The notes beneath the pieces were generated by a model. That model saw only the letters and a list, made by a program, of their open reading frames with translations, did not search any database and was not told the origin of the DNA. A stretch of DNA of 64,000 bases, from NCBI GenBank assembly GCA_943735955.1, contig OX030958.1, positions 5,472,626 through 5,536,625 on the forward strand. Reading direction: 5' to 3'. A program made the translations under genes and the position numbers. The DNA is from Piscicola geometra. Its lineage: Eukaryota > Annelida > Clitellata > Hirudinida > Piscicolidae. Shown in pieces: positions 1 to 20,029 of the stretch (its first letter is position 1; every line of letters starts with the position of its first letter).

Positions 1-7263
<7,263 letters not shown>

Positions 7264-7316
7264 GTCATGTTTGATTGCATTCAATCAATTTTCTTTGATA
7301 ATCGGACTCGCTTATA

Positions 7317-8898
7317 GTTTATACTAGAGGTCGGACATGGACGATTTTTCATTCCCGGTCCCGTCCCGTTCCCGAAATTTGTTTTCCCGTCCCGTCCTGT
7401 TCCCGATGGGACATCAGAATTTTGATTCCCGTCCCGTCCCGTTCCCGAAATTTGTTTTCCCGTCCCGTCCCGTTCCCGATGGGACATCAGAATTTTGATT
7501 CCCGTCCCGTCCCGTTCCCGCAACTCGATTCACGGTCCCGACCCGTTCCCGAAACTTTTTTGTTTTTTTATTCATTTTCGCTGCCGTTTTCACTGGTCCC
7601 AAACTTGCTAGTTCTAACATTTCTTACAATTTATTATTTGAAAGTCAGAGAATATTTCTTTTAATAAAATAAAAAAAAACACGATTCAAATTTCAAATGT
7701 TTATTGAAATGAAAGTATTGAAGTTAGTCATTGTTTTTGAGTAATTCAATCAAGTCTTTATTGCTTTTCACACGGGTTAAACCGTTAAGAGTTTCAGCTT
7801 TCAAATGAGAGGATTTTGGGTCTGAAGTTAAACGACCACATATTGAAAAATTCCGTTCACAGGGAATATAACTTGCAGATATACTAAACAAAATTTTGGC
7901 TACTTCTTGTTGTATTTTAAAATTGCTCATTTTACTGCAATAAAATAAAACATCTTTATAATCTTCGATTTTTTTGGGACGTAATTGTGAAAATTTGTAC
8001 AATTCATCCTCTTCTAAATTTTTTTCTTCGTTCATTATTATTAATTCTTCAATAATGATAGAAATATGTTTTTTGACAACATTCTTATTCTCCACAACTG
8101 CAAATATAAAATCATTCGTATAATTTGTTAGTATTATAATTTTATTATAATTTTTTCGTTATAAAAACAAACATAATAGGTCTAAATAACCATCATTTGT
8201 TTTTTTTCTCAACGGCACTGCAGCTTGGTCTGGCTGTACAAAATAGATTTAAATTTTCTCTAATGAAAGTCTTGGTATTTATTTCTTTTCTATCCCAAAC
8301 TTTTTTCCTATTATTCTTTCATACTGTGGATACAACAGACATGCTGTCATATGAATGAGATCAATGGCATCTTTTCTTTTGTCGAAATGATCAACTGAAC
8401 AATCATTTGGAAATTAATCATTCAAATTCAAAGTATTAATTTATAAAATTAAAATAATATAACTGACCATTTTGATTTCATCTGAAAAGTTTTCATCATC
8501 ACCCATTTGTTCTAATCTCCCTAATCTTTGGACTCACCATAACAACTTCAAATGTAGTGTTGGAGATTTCGACATTGGTAATGGTGGCTTCGTTACACAT
8601 TTCTATTGCATTTAATACTTATTTTAAGTACGGAGTATCGATGAAATAAAGATTTCCATACTTAGAAGTTTGCTGAAAAATCATTGTTAAAAAATCCAAT
8701 CCCAATAACTGTCATTCCCGTTTTTCCCGTTCCCGATTTAAAAGTTGATTCCCGTTCCCGATTTGAAAGTTGATTCCCGTTCCCGTCCCGAAAACCTATT
8801 CCCAGTTCCCGACTTTTCCCGTCCCGAAATTAATTTTCATTCCCGTTCCCGCGGGTACCCGGGCAGATCGGGTACCCGGTCCGACCTCTAGTTTATAC
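7317..8898 (-). mobile_element. hAT-superfamily DNA transposon with 8-bp target-site duplication
   Basis: The element spans 7325-8890. Its ends are inverted copies of TAGAGGTCGGAC, and GTTTATAC is duplicated exactly on both sides (7317-7324 and 8891-8898); an 8-bp duplication is the hAT hallmark. Both subterminal regions (about 7350-7550 and 8710-8860) carry many copies of CCCGTTCCCG/CCCGTCCCG in the same orientation. The internal minus-strand ORF matches the hAT C-terminal dimerisation region. The transposase is broken, so the copy looks non-autonomous, yet the perfect duplication suggests a fairly recent insertion. It lies between exon candidates of the first gene. Confidence 0.93.
7724..8560 (-). 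pseudogene. Degraded hAT transposase, C-terminal part
   Basis: The minus-strand frame at 8095-7724 contains ILFSISASYIPCERNFSICG followed by a Leu-rich helix. This is the C-terminal hAT dimerisation motif (small residues, then P-x-ERxFS). Upstream, at about 8390-8270, another frame reads FDKRKDAIDLIHMTACLLYP and then meets a stop, so the coding sequence is frameshifted. No BED zinc finger or complete catalytic core is visible. It belongs to the transposon at 7325-8890. Confidence 0.85.
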
Positions 8899-9027
8899 CC
8901 AACCACTTTAACCCTGGAACGACGGCATATTCTTGCATTTACTGAGGAAGAATGGGATAAAAATCTACCCTAAGATAACAGTTCAAGAAAAAAAGATTTT
9001 AATAAGATGTTCTTTAAACTAATTTTA

Positions 9028-9232
9028 GGTTTATCAGTGAGACTTTAATGAGCAGTAACTCTCAACGGTGTCAGATGTTTGAGAGGAACTTCCTCAAAGG
9101 CGAGAAGAAGCTGAAGGATGCTGTGAAGATCAGACTGCAGGACCTTAGGGAGGATGGCACCTACCAGGCAGCTGCTGCTAGTGCAGGGAGTGAGTGTAAC
9201 AGTGATGGAGATTTAGCTGTCTTCTCAGGGTT
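9028..9232 (+). CDS. Candidate 3' exon of the first gene
   Basis: It follows the acceptor ACTAATTTTAG and reads RFISETLMSSNSQRCQMFER, then a charged helix (KGEKKLKDAVKIRLQDL) and a Ser/Ala-rich tail. A possible donor (TCAGG then GTTGGT) lies near 9232. The composition looks coding, and it is on the same strand as the gene ending at 7263. However, its phase (2) does not match the phase-1 end of the 7149-7263 exon, so an exon is missing, the junction is misread, or the gene was damaged near the hAT insertion. An ORF at about 8891-8970 (reading LERRHILAFTEEEWDKNLP) is a weaker in-between candidate. Confidence 0.45.
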
Positions 9233-9782
9233 GGTTAAAATTAAATACTCAATATATATATCATGTATAAATAATTCACAATTATGATTCATACTTAGGT
9301 ATATTTATTGCATGAATTATTTTTTCGACAGAATTTATTACGAACTGGAAAGCTGGTATTGAAAAAAGCCACATCACGTCGACAATATAAATTTATTTGT
9401 CATACCAAACCTACTTAAATACTTCATCGACTCTATTCATATAATAGACATTCTAACTAAAAATGATTCAATGAATAGCATTAACAAATGGAGAAAACGT
9501 ATGTCTGTATACGCTTCCATGGAATGGAATCGCGCTTACTGTAGGGAATATAACATATAATTAATATAATAATTAATAATTAAATATAATTATAATGATT
9601 AATATAGGTTCTTCGAAATGGATATCGCTTTATACCATTAAAAAACGTTTTAAAATGTTAATTTATTTGAGGAAAAAAATATATTTCCAAAACTCAGCAT
9701 TATCGCACCTTTAAAAAAATTAAAATATCCAAATTTATTTTATAAAAGTATTAAAATATTTCTATAAAACTCAGCATTTATG

Positions 9783-12382
9783 TCACATACAAACAGCACT
9801 CACTTTGCAGTCCCACACGACGAGTTTGCCGTCGGCACCGCAGCTGGAGTACTTGAGCACCTTGTCGACGCTTCCTGTGTGCCTCATCAGTTGCCTGAGA
9901 AGATGTGGAAGGGGGTTATGTCGATAGGCTTTTGCCGAGTGAGATGCTCCAAAATCATTAGCGCCATTCTTGCGTTTTAGAGAAGTTATTAGTAATTTTA
10001 TATTTATACCTAAATTTATTTATATTATATTTCTTTGTATTTTGTATTAGAAAGAACTAGCGAATGAATTAAAACAAATAGAAAATGACTGACGTGATGG
10101 TGTTCTGGTGGATGGAGTTGAGGTTGCTGACTCCCTCAGTGGTGCCCCTCGAGTCCTGCGTCTTGAAGTGCGCCATTGCTCTGAAGGGGAAGGTAGGCAG
10201 TGGAGATATTATTTAAAAATATTAAAATTTAGTATTAACATTGTTCTTAGGAAAATAAAAATGATAATATTTTAACAAAATTCAATTCAAATTCAATAAA
10301 TACTATTAGGAAAAGTTAAAATGATAATATTTAAACAAAATTTAAACCTATAAAATGATTTTTCCAAAACAATACCAACCCTCCGGCCTTGACTCCCTTC
10401 TGCTTGGGGTCGGTGTCCATCTTTGCGACAAAATTGATCTTGCCCCCTGCGTACTTGTAGGCCACTGGGAAGCAGTTGTAGCCCTGGTGTGCGTGCGGAA
10501 ACCGACGAAAGTTAATGAAGAGATAGTGAAAGTGTTGATTTAAATTCTTTTTAATTTCCCAAAAAAGTACATGAAGATAACTGTTGAATTCAGAAAAATA
10601 TATAATAAATTGAATTTAAATTATTTTTTTAAATAAATAAAATGAAAGCACGTTTAAAAGCACGTACAGCGACCACGAAGTCACTCTCAGTGGTCCAGAG
10701 AACGTCGACGAAAGGAAGGTATTCGGTCTTCAAAGTGGTCAACCTGGTGGTGTGTGTGAGGTTTGATGAGTTAGGCTTGATAAGGTTTATAACCTTGAAG
10801 TCTAGAATAGTTAGAATAGAAACAGATTAAAGATACTTGGTTAGTTTGTTCTACACCTACATGATACGCTGCTGCAATCAATTTAAATTACTAGGATATC
10901 GGTTGTACTCAAACCTAGGACCAATCGTTGGTCAAGCCAAGTCGTTACACTCTCAGCTACCCGTTTAATAAGAAACACTTTATTTGAATTAAATTCAATA
11001 AAGGTATACTTTTCGAACGCACATGTTGTTGTTAGTAGCGTCGACAACGCAGATGGACGAGTTGTGACTCACCCACACCAGTTTGTCGCCAGATCCTGAA
11101 AACCTTATGCCATGCACCCAGGCACCTGTGAAATGATGCGTTGGTTGTTTTTTTGGTTCGAATCTACAAATACAACATCACCACAATTTTTTTCCGAAAA
11201 ACTAACTATTCCATAATCCTCAACCATCAAATCCATCAAAAATCCATTTCTCAATCTTCCAACAACCAAAAATCCTGCCTACCATCACTGGAGAATTCAG
11301 CAAGCATGTTCGAGAAGGCCATCTTAGAGCCCCAGGCAGTCACCTTCTCAGGCTCATCCATATCATCCATCCAGGCACTGTACACCCTGTATGGTGATGG
11401 TTGTCGAGAGGATGGTAAGGCGGGATAGATGAAGAGTAATTATCACTCAAAGTTTTGAAAAAATGAAAGATTTTAAAACACTTTTTTTTTCATCTGCTAT
11501 GCTTATGAAACTTACCTTGCCTTGAACCCACTAGATCCACATGCAATCAGCTGGTTGTTTGGGTGCCAGTCTAGGCTGGAGGGTGGATTGAATGTTGAAA
11601 AGCAAGTCATACTTTTACTTTCAAGCTATCAATATATTTTTTCACTTCATTTTAAAATTACACCACTAATTAACTTTTTTCTCACTCATTAGGATATATG
11701 AAAAAACCTCAAACAACAAACCAAGTGATGGTCGATCTAATAGGCTTTCTGATCTTCTTTTTGGACCACCAGTTGTTTACAGAATCAAAGTAGCAGACGT
11801 TGATTGAACGATTTCCACTTCCGACTGCAAACTTGTCCCCTTTTGGAGACCACTTGACGCACGTAGAAGCTCTCGTAATATTCAGAACCACCAGAGTTGG
11901 CATCCATTTGTCACCTTCTTTGTTCCAGACGTAAGCATTCCTGTCCTGTTGAGAGAAAAGTTGAAAATTGATTTTTTTAAATTAAGAATTTTATAAATAT
12001 AAAATAGAATTTAATAAAAATTATTTCAAGAATTAAATATTCAAAAATGTTTAACAAACAGCAGCGCAAGTGACGATCTTGTTGGTGATGTGGCACCAGT
12101 CAATGCCAGTGACTCGTTGAGTGTGGTCAGTAAGAACATCTTTCAAGACCCAGCTATTGCCCTCTAATGCATGCACCTCCACCTCGTTATTGTTCTGAGA
12201 TATCGCGATCTCTGAATGCAATTTGAGAATCTATTTTAAATTTATATTTTGGAAAAATGTGAATAAGAAACCAATGAAAATTATTGATTTTTTTAATGAT
12301 CACTGTATTATAAACCTTTATTAGTCTTGCTCCATGAATGACATGAAACCGGATCAACACCGAAGCTATAAACTTCAGACAT
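9783..12382 (-). CDS. ARPC1: Actin-related protein 2/3 complex subunit 1 (ARPC1), complete, ten exons
   Basis: ARPC1 is the WD40 beta-propeller subunit of the Arp2/3 complex, which nucleates branched actin filaments in the cytoplasm. Exons in transcript order: 12382-12316, 12211-12060, 11945-11722, 11575-11516, 11386-11283, 11125-11023, 10743-10668, 10483-10380, 10180-10094, 9894-9783. All phases agree, giving about 362 residues against about 370 in the family. The start reads [17 protein letters not shown]; later come [69 protein letters not shown] and [15 protein letters not shown]. These follow human ARPC1A/B block by block. The frame stops soon after WDCK, but a consensus donor (GTGAGT) lies there, so the last few residues may come from an unseen exon. 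The gene is convergent with the plus-strand gene upstream. Confidence 0.95.
10900..10966 (-). repeat. tRNA-derived SINE-like unit in an ARPC1 intron
   Basis: On the minus strand a box-A-like segment (TAGCTGAGAGTGTAAC, about 10959-10944) is followed about 30 bases later by a box-B-like GGTTTGAGTAC (10915-10905). The spacing matches an RNA polymerase III internal promoter, but the body does not fold as a clean tRNA. Similar units lie near 38380, 56650 and 59800. Confidence 0.55.
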
Positions 12383-12871
12383 CTAACTCAAAATATTCTT
12401 AAATAAATTGTAATTTGTCAAACTTTAGTAAAAAAAACGTAATTCGCGGACTATGGTCAGTCAACGCGAATAGAAAATAAAATGAAAAATAGAGTTCCGG
12501 GTTTGAAGCAGGAAATGGTTTTTATGCCCAATGTAAAAAATGAAACTTATGCAGAAAACTATTGCGGGTTTTAATTATAATTAAAATAAACAAATATCTT
12601 AACAAATTACTCTAAAAATGCTAAAACAATATTCATGTTTCTAATTAATGATTTTGAATAATTTTTAATTTGACTTTATTTTCATTTATATAGACAAAAG
12701 ATTGAAACAGCTATAAAGAACATATAGAGAATCGGAATACATGTTTATGAAATATTGTTCACTATTCATTTCTAAATAGAAATGAAATATTAAAAATCGA
12801 TCAACGTTTGGCAAAGTTATATAAAAATATATAGTGGCATGTTTTTTTTGACCCACAGTCAAAACATTAAT

Positions 12872-14745
12872 CAATCAATCAATCACTAATAATTTATATA
12901 GCGCCCTTTACTAAGCGAACAAAAGCGCTCAGCTATCACGTCCCAAACAAGTACGTCTTCAGGCCTCGACGGAAAGTTATGAGTGACTTAGTTGAAGTTA
13001 AAGAAGAAGGTAAAGAATTCCATAAAAGAGGACCACAGTAAGAAAAGAACGTTTAGCAAGAGAGTGTTTAACTGGAAAACGAAAAGAACGATTAAAGGTA
13101 GATGATCTTAGACAAGATTTCGGGGGTTGTTTAATTAGATTATTAAGGTAAATTGGAGCATTACAGTTATGAATTTTAAACATATTTAAACATATTTTAA
13201 AAGTCACTCTAGATCTCAAAGGTAACCAATGTAACAAACGAAGATAAGGAGAAATGTGAGAAAACTTAGGAGCACGAGCAACAAGACGAGCAGCACAATT
13301 AAAGGTTTTATTTAGAGGAGCTAAAGTAGTATCAGGGAGACTATAGTAAAGATAGTTGCAATAATCAATCCTGGAGAGAACTAGAGAAGATACAAGAAGT
13401 TGCAAGGTAGGATCATCGAGAAAAGGAAGAAGCTGTTTAATACGACGAATGTGGAAGTAGCAAGATTTAGAGACAGATAGAATTTGAGGAGCTAAAGACA
13501 AGTTAGAATCAAAAATAAAACCAAGGCTACGAATGGAAGAGGAAGGGTTTAGAGAGAGTGAAGAGGGGGGAGGCAAAACTAAAGAAGGAAGAGATAGTAA
13601 AGACTTTGATTTTTTATTGAAATATATGAGTTCAAATTTGTCCGGATTAAGTTTGAGAAACATAGAAGAATCCCAAGAGATTATAGATTGAAGACAGAGA
13701 GTTATTTTATTAACAGTAAGGTCAAGAGAAGAGTCAGTGAAAGATGTATAAATATAGGAGTCATCAGAATAAATTTGACTGTTTAAAGAAGATGACGAAA
13801 TAATATTAGGTAGTTCCGAGGTATACAGAATAAAAAGTAAGGGACCAAGGATTGAGCCCTGTGGAACACCATAAGATAAGGAAACAGAAGAAGAACGAGA
13901 AGATTCAATTGATACATAGGAAGTTCGCTCAGAAAGGTAGGATTTAAGCCAGATAAGAGAGGAACCAGAAATATTAAAGGAAGAATCTAAAACATTTAAT
14001 AAAAGAGTATGGTCGACAGTATCAAAAGTAGCTGAAAAGTCAAGGCATAAAAAAAGAGAAGAGGCATTAGAATCAGAAGTTAAAATAAGGTCATTATAGA
14101 GTTTAAGTAAAGCAGTTTCAGTGGAGTGGCCAATTCTGAAACCAGATTGAGAGGAAGGAAGATGTGAGTTTTTTTCTAGATAGAAGGTTAATTGTTGAGA
14201 AATAACTTTTTCAAGGACCTTAGAAAGAAAGAAAAGGTTAGATACAGGTCTATAACTGGATAAGGATGCAGGATCAAGAGAAGGCTTCTTAATTGTAGGA
14301 ATAATAAATGAAGATTTGTGGGCAGACGGAAATTTAGATGTAGACAAAGATAAGTTAACCAAATCCAGAACAATAGGATAGAATAAAAAGGAGAGTTCTT
14401 TAAAAAGGGTTGTAGGAATAAGATCTAGAGAACAAGAAGTGGGAGACATAGAATTAATTATATTTGTAAGATGGTCCAATGTGACAGGAGAAAAGGATGA
14501 TAATGATTCAGAAGTAAGCTTAGTAAAAGATGGTGTAGGCCTATTATTAGACGAAGATCTAATATTAGATATTTTATTAGTTAGAAATTCAAGATAGTCA
14601 TCAGAAGAGAAAGATGGAGGAGGAGAGTTTTTATGTAAAAGTTTAGATAAAGAAGACCACCTATTAATTATCAAAGAAATTATAATTATAATTGATGATT
14701 GTCCAACACTCAAAGCGCAATTAATTTCTGAGTGATTCAATTTAT
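12872..14745 (-). mobile_element. Non-LTR retrotransposon (CR1/L2-like LINE), 5'-truncated
   Basis: Minus-strand LINE. Its coding region is the RT ORF at 14740-12998, and its 3' end (reading toward 12872) carries a GCGCT...GGGCGCTATATAAATTATT motif followed by an (ATTG)n tail, typical of CR1/L2-type elements that end in short tandem repeats rather than poly(A). No endonuclease lies upstream in the same frame, so the 5' part is missing. A piece of the same 3' tail recurs at 25407-25470. Confidence 0.85.
12998..14740 (-). CDS. LINE reverse transcriptase ORF, 580 codons, open
   Basis: An RNA-directed DNA polymerase that would copy the LINE transcript at the target site. Motif A is LDFSATFDTVDH (residues 233-244), motif B is GVPQGSILGPLLF (291-303), and motif C is YSDD (324-327) where YADD is usual. 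Upstream is the finger motif SSYRPVSNLFFLSKVLEK (about 161-178), then QSGFRIGHSTETALL. The C-terminal part has the LSRIDYCNYLYYSLP and LRLLHWLPLRSRVTFK motifs typical of CR1/L2-like elements. The frame has no stops, but the true N-terminus with the endonuclease is absent and the first methionine is arbitrary. It is probably a dead-on-arrival, 5'-truncated copy. Confidence 0.88.
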   Translation of the reverse strand: MNHSEINCALSVGQSSIIIIISLIINRWSSLSKLLHKNSPPPSFSSDDYLEFLTNKISNIRSSSNNRPTPSFTKLTSESLSSFSPVTLDHLTNIINSMSPTSCSLDLIPTTLFKELSFLFYPIVLDLVNLSLSTSKFPSAHKSSFIIPTIKKPSLDPASLSSYRPVSNLFFLSKVLEKVISQQLTFYLEKNSHLPSSQSGFRIGHSTETALLKLYNDLILTSDSNASSLFLCLDFSATFDTVDHTLLLNVLDSSFNISGSSLIWLKSYLSERTSYVSIESSRSSSVSLSYGVPQGSILGPLLFILYTSELPNIISSSSLNSQIYSDDSYIYTSFTDSSLDLTVNKITLCLQSIISWDSSMFLKLNPDKFELIYFNKKSKSLLSLPSLVLPPPSSLSLNPSSSIRSLGFIFDSNLSLAPQILSVSKSCYFHIRRIKQLLPFLDDPTLQLLVSSLVLSRIDYCNYLYYSLPDTTLAPLNKTFNCAARLVARAPKFSHISPYLRLLHWLPLRSRVTFKICLNMFKIHNCNAPIYLNNLIKQPPKSCLRSSTFNRSFRFPVKHSLAKRSFLTVVLFYGILYLLL

Positions 14746-14869
14746 TTTTTCATTAATGCTATAAATTTTGTTGATTACTTTGTTGAGTCATCGAGTCGAT
14801 CATAACATCTAAAAACTGCTAGGTAAAAAAAATTAAAAGAACCTATTTTCAAGTCACTATAAGTTATAG

Positions 14870-15240
14870 TCTATAACGACAGAATTTACCTCGACCAGAA
14901 TAGAATACAAAGGGATACAATAACTCTTTGTCACAGCCACATACAGACCCCCATGTAGTTATGTCAAGTATATGCAAACAACGAGGAAGTGTTTGAACCA
15001 GCTTCACACACAGTAATAAAAACCTACTGTTTTGATTCTAGAAGAATTGAAAAAGCTTTTTAGTCAACTCATCAAACAACTGCTACAACATAAATAAAAA
15101 CCTCCTAGACCTGCTTTATGGTACTGGGACTCCAAATAAGTCATCAAGTTTCATAAAAGGTTACTAACAGACCATTGGTAGTCATTAAGAGCAAACCAAC
15201 ACTTGGAGTGAGTGACCACGACATGAAAAAAAAAGTACAT
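14870..15240 (+). pseudogene. Degraded LINE endonuclease fragment
   Basis: Plus-strand frames read FVTATYRPPCSY at about 14930-14965, then NLLDLLYGTGTPNKSSSF (about 15100-15155) and KPTLGVSDHDM (about 15195-15225). The order YRPP, LLDLL, SDHD is that of apurinic/apyrimidinic-like endonucleases of LINEs. Stops and frame changes interrupt it. It is on the strand opposite to the neighbouring RT ORF, so it is a separate insertion. Confidence 0.55.
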
Positions 15241-15249
15241 CTAATGACC

Positions 15250-18200
15250 TTAACGATTATAGAAAACTCGAAAACAATCTAAAAAAGTGTGCAAAAAGTC
15301 TTACAACAGTTACTTTCAGAACCTAGGTACCAGTTTTTGTTCTCTAAAATAGCTATATTCTTCCTTATTTGTATTCATTAAAAAATAAAAAATTTTGCAA
15401 ATTATTTTAGTTGCATGAAAAGAGTGCAAAGCATCGTTTTGTGAATCAAACTTTTAGAGAAGCGCCACTGTAGAACCGCAAAGAATTTATTTATTTTTTT
15501 TAAAAATAGTTATTTCAAATACAAAATGTTCTCTTTAATAAACTAAAAACTTAAAGCTCAGAATGTCATCATAAGTTTCATCTTTTTTCCGAAGTTCACT
15601 GTTAAGCTAGTTAACTATTTTCAATTTTTTTATTAAAGATTTTTTTCTTCAAAAATTATGTATTATTTCGTCCAAAAATGTGTTTTTACGATATTTCAAT
15701 ACCATAAAAATGAATTTAATTTTTTTTATTTAATTAAATACTTCACCCTGATATATTTAAACAAATATAGATCTCAGCATTATTAAATCTCGGACAGTGC
15801 CGGGTGCTCATATAATTCAGTACATGTATATATATATATATATATGAACTGTCGAGAAAGTTTGGATTTGTTGACATCCCGATGATATATAAAGACCCTT
15901 TTTGCATTCAGTCATTTGTTGCCCTGTGAAATGTTTGATGAATTTGAATGAGAATTTAAAAAAATAGTTTATTGAATCTCTATAAAAATATATATATACC
16001 AATTTAAACTTGAGCTTTTATAAAACATAATTTTGTCATCTCTTATTGCACTAATACGGATAAGCCATCATTCAAAGGTTAATTAATAACTTTTTATTAT
16101 TATTCATATTTTTAGTCCTCGTGAACAATTGAAATAAATACCCATATTCTTCTGGCATGACACAAGATTCATTCACTAAAAGTTTAAGTAAAATTGCAAT
16201 GACCATTGCACGAAAAGATAGTAAAGCTAATCTCCGGCAATCTCAGCCCATTAATCGCTTTACGTATTTGCAAGCATTACACAACACTATTGTTGCATGA
16301 CTGTTACTCTCCATTCTGCGTCCATTCAGCAGCGATCTCTTTCATGCATATCCTCAATAAAGTCGCTCAAAAGTCCTTGGACAAACAAACGTTATTTATC
16401 ATTTCAAGATATAAAACCACCTATTACGGATTATATATTACTGCATATAAAATTCGATTTGGAGGGTTTTATCGGTACTGCATAAATTAAAAATTTGATA
16501 AGCTATTAAAAATTCCATGGCAATAAAAATGTCCTGATTAAATTGACAGCGTATTGTTCTCTTGTGGAGCCAATGAAAATAAAAAGTTTACTTATTCGCT
16601 TGTTCGATCGGCAGCTTAAGGCTTGTTCTCATGGGAACATAACCTCTAACACGGAAACATAACTTACCGTGTCAAATGCACATTCATGTTCAAACATTCG
16701 TGGTCGTGCTTATGAATTATGAATTTTAATTAATTAACCTCTCCAATTGAAACTTTTTATTCCAAACTTGTTCCTAGTCTCTTCCTAAATAAATATATAT
16801 ATAATATTTTAAACAACCTTTTCAATCATACATACATACAAATGTATGGTAAATGGGGCGCACAAGCAGTGTCACAGGCCACATTGCACACAAAACAAAG
16901 GAGAAGTGTATCAACAAGGGAACACAGTACTTGAGTCGATGATTTATTAGCCTCAAACACGCTACGGGCACTCGTTACTTTGGCGTCTTCGAGTGTAAGA
17001 AACGTCACAATGCCGTGACGAGCTTCACTAACGTGGCGTCAACCCAAAATGATTCCAAGTCATAACAGATGAATAGTTAAGTTTTTTTTCTAATGATACA
17101 CAAAAGATATTTATTTGATGTCTCTTTCCTAATTTTCTTTTCAATAATGTCTATATATTCAAATTGATCTTTACTTTTTCTGTGATTTATTTCGTGCCAC
17201 ATTCATTATGCGTGCTATGTTAGGCACCTTGAACACCCCTCATTAAATAGTGCTTAATTGATGCGGGAAACACTCCCCCTATCGCACTACCATTTTCGTC
17301 TTATCTGCATTCCCGCATCTCCCAGCATTTCCTTCGTTTCAGAACGATAAGACCTCCTCGTCATGTATACCTCCTCACGACCCACACATCCACATGATTG
17401 ATACACATCCATTATTTATACATATTGAAAATGCACAAAAGTTCGTATGATACCATTGATACACACATCTACAACTTATACACCCCCACATGATTCACAC
17501 ACACACATACTAATCAACAAGATTTATAAATTTCCAAAAAACGCAATCTAAGTTTTTGTTAAGTTAGAAATCTTCAAATACGCGTGCATGAATCTAATCG
17601 AGATAATAATATATGAAAAACATGCAAATATATTTTTGATGAAGGTTCAATAAAAATGGACCAGTCATTCAGGCAGATGCAAACAACAAAGACACATACA
17701 CACAGACAACCACAAAGACACATGAAAATACTTACGATACACTTCAACGCTAACAAAACTCATACATCACACACATAAAAAACACATACACACACAAAAT
17801 CACATAAACACACACTAAAATTAAAAAGTCATACTAACAGAACAATAGGGTGACATAAGGAGCGGAGATAACTTTCCAAGATGAAAGCTTTTTTGGCACG
17901 TTGATGGAACTGATTTGAAAGTTTAAAACGTCCCGCGGTCAATTTAGAAAACGATTTGAATAATACCACATCAAACAATCACAGCCCTCATACCCTAGGC
18001 ATTAATTGATTGAAAAAACCTCAAAAGAGAAATTACCCTAATCATACATTAGAGACTAATGTATGCTCTTGAAACACAATACAATGCAATCTAGAATTTG
18101 ATTAAAGTGGCGTTATCTCAAGAGCATCTAGGCCGCTCAGATTGAATGGATGAGGAAATCTAATTAACCTTTCTCATCAAATAGTGTGTCATATTATACG

Positions 18201-18650
18201 TGACACATACCGCTCATAACAGGCTAATCGTACGGCGTGTCTTTGTAATTTATTTCTGTGTAATTGATTCTAGTGGATTGACCTGATTCGGCAAGTGCTC
18301 AGAGCTTTACTGGTGCAGTAGAACAGAGCTCAGTGGGATGGAGAGGACTTAGCTCCGAAGGGGCTTTAAGAGATACATGCAGATGTGAGGATCCGGGGTA
18401 GGTGATGAATGCCTTGTGATATATGGGGCGAGTGCAAGATATATGGAGGTGGTTGATTTTTGATAGCTTTAATGCCTTAATGACAACTAAGGAGAGCTAA
18501 AAAGAGTGATGGAGGAAGGCAATGAAAGGAAACGAAAAGAGATGGAGTGATGAGTCTTAAGAATGATAGAAGATGAAAGTAAATGGTGTCAACGCGAAGT
18601 AACAAGAGAAGTTCAAGAGCCTAAAGTATAAAGACTGTGTGCTTTTGTGA
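15250..18650. other. Non-coding AT-rich stretch
   Basis: No open frame here shows codon bias, splice-site pairs or family motifs. A short (TA)n lies at 15827-15845 and CA-rich sequence at about 17460-17820. Small ORFs such as those at 16206-16490 look like chance frames. Confidence 0.6.
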
Positions 18651-18659
18651 CCGAACAAG

Positions 18660-19522
18660 AAGTTTAAGCACTTAATGGAGCAATCTGAGATGATTGTTGC
18701 TTCATCACGGTGATGGGGATGAGATGATGATGATTATGTGGGAGTGATGATGATGGTGGGGTTGAAGATGGTGGTGGAGGTGAAGATGATGGTGGAGATG
18801 ACAGTGATGGTAATGGTGGTGGTTGTGGTGGTAATAGTAGTGATAATAGAAGTGAAGATGAGTTAAGCAAAGAAAGATTCTGTTGCGTCATTAAGCTTTA
18901 ATCATTGAAATCTCGGGCACACGCTTGATGGACTCTATTGTGCTTTAAACGTCTGCTCAAAGGTCGCGAAAAAACCGCAACTCATCAATCTTAAAGTCGT
19001 AGACAGAGAAAATAGGAAATGTAAAAAAAAAGTAAAAATTAAGTTTAAAAAAAGTTTTTTCATACATGGTGTTCTATGGTACTCGGAAGTTCAAAGAAGA
19101 AAAATAAATTGTTTAACGACGTGAAAGAAGATGGCTTCTTTGATGACGCTGGCAGTGTTGTATTGTTGAGGCTCACAGTGATTATCACCAATCAGTATTC
19201 ACCACTGAGGCAGCGTCGAGGCATTGCTGAAGGACTCTTAATTGAGATCGTCTCGAGTGGAGAAGAACGAAAGGATAAGGGGAAACTTCAAAGTCTTCAA
19301 ACACTCCAAAAAGCACTCTGAATGATTTTGTTAGATGAATTATGCCAATCAGGAGCATCTAGGCATTCTGGTGAGTCAACCGCACGCGCAATCCACTCTG
19401 ATGGAATAAAAATCTTTTCACAAACCCTCCATCAAAGCAACATTGAACAGCCTCTTCCTCAATTCACCACCCGCATCCACCACGACCCACCGCCATTCCT
19501 TCAAACCACAAGGCCAATCTAA
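18660..19522 (+). other. Stretch with weak ORFs, no recognised gene
   Basis: A GAT/GGT-rich minus-strand Pro/Ser frame (18891-18664) is low complexity. Two adjoining plus-strand frames (19076-19321 and 19322-19522) have fairly mixed composition (beginning MVLGSSKKKNKLF) but no motif I recognise and no convincing splice sites. Confidence 0.3.
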
Positions 19523-19777
19523 CATTCAGCTTATAATGCAGATTTGTATTGTATCATATTGATTCCCTTATGTCTCTCTACATATGTTTGTCTCTATGTC
19601 TCATCATATATTTGTGTGTCTGTTGATTTTTCTTTATGTCTGTCTATACTTTTTGTGTGCTTGAATATGTCTCCATGTGTCTATATTTGTCTCCAAAAGT
19701 ATCGCTAAATACTATTTGCATATAAAGAATATAAGCAGTGTTGTCATTGTATGTTTCAAGTTGTATGCAGATAAACT

Positions 19778-20022
<245 letters not shown>

Positions 20023-20029
20023 TTATGTG

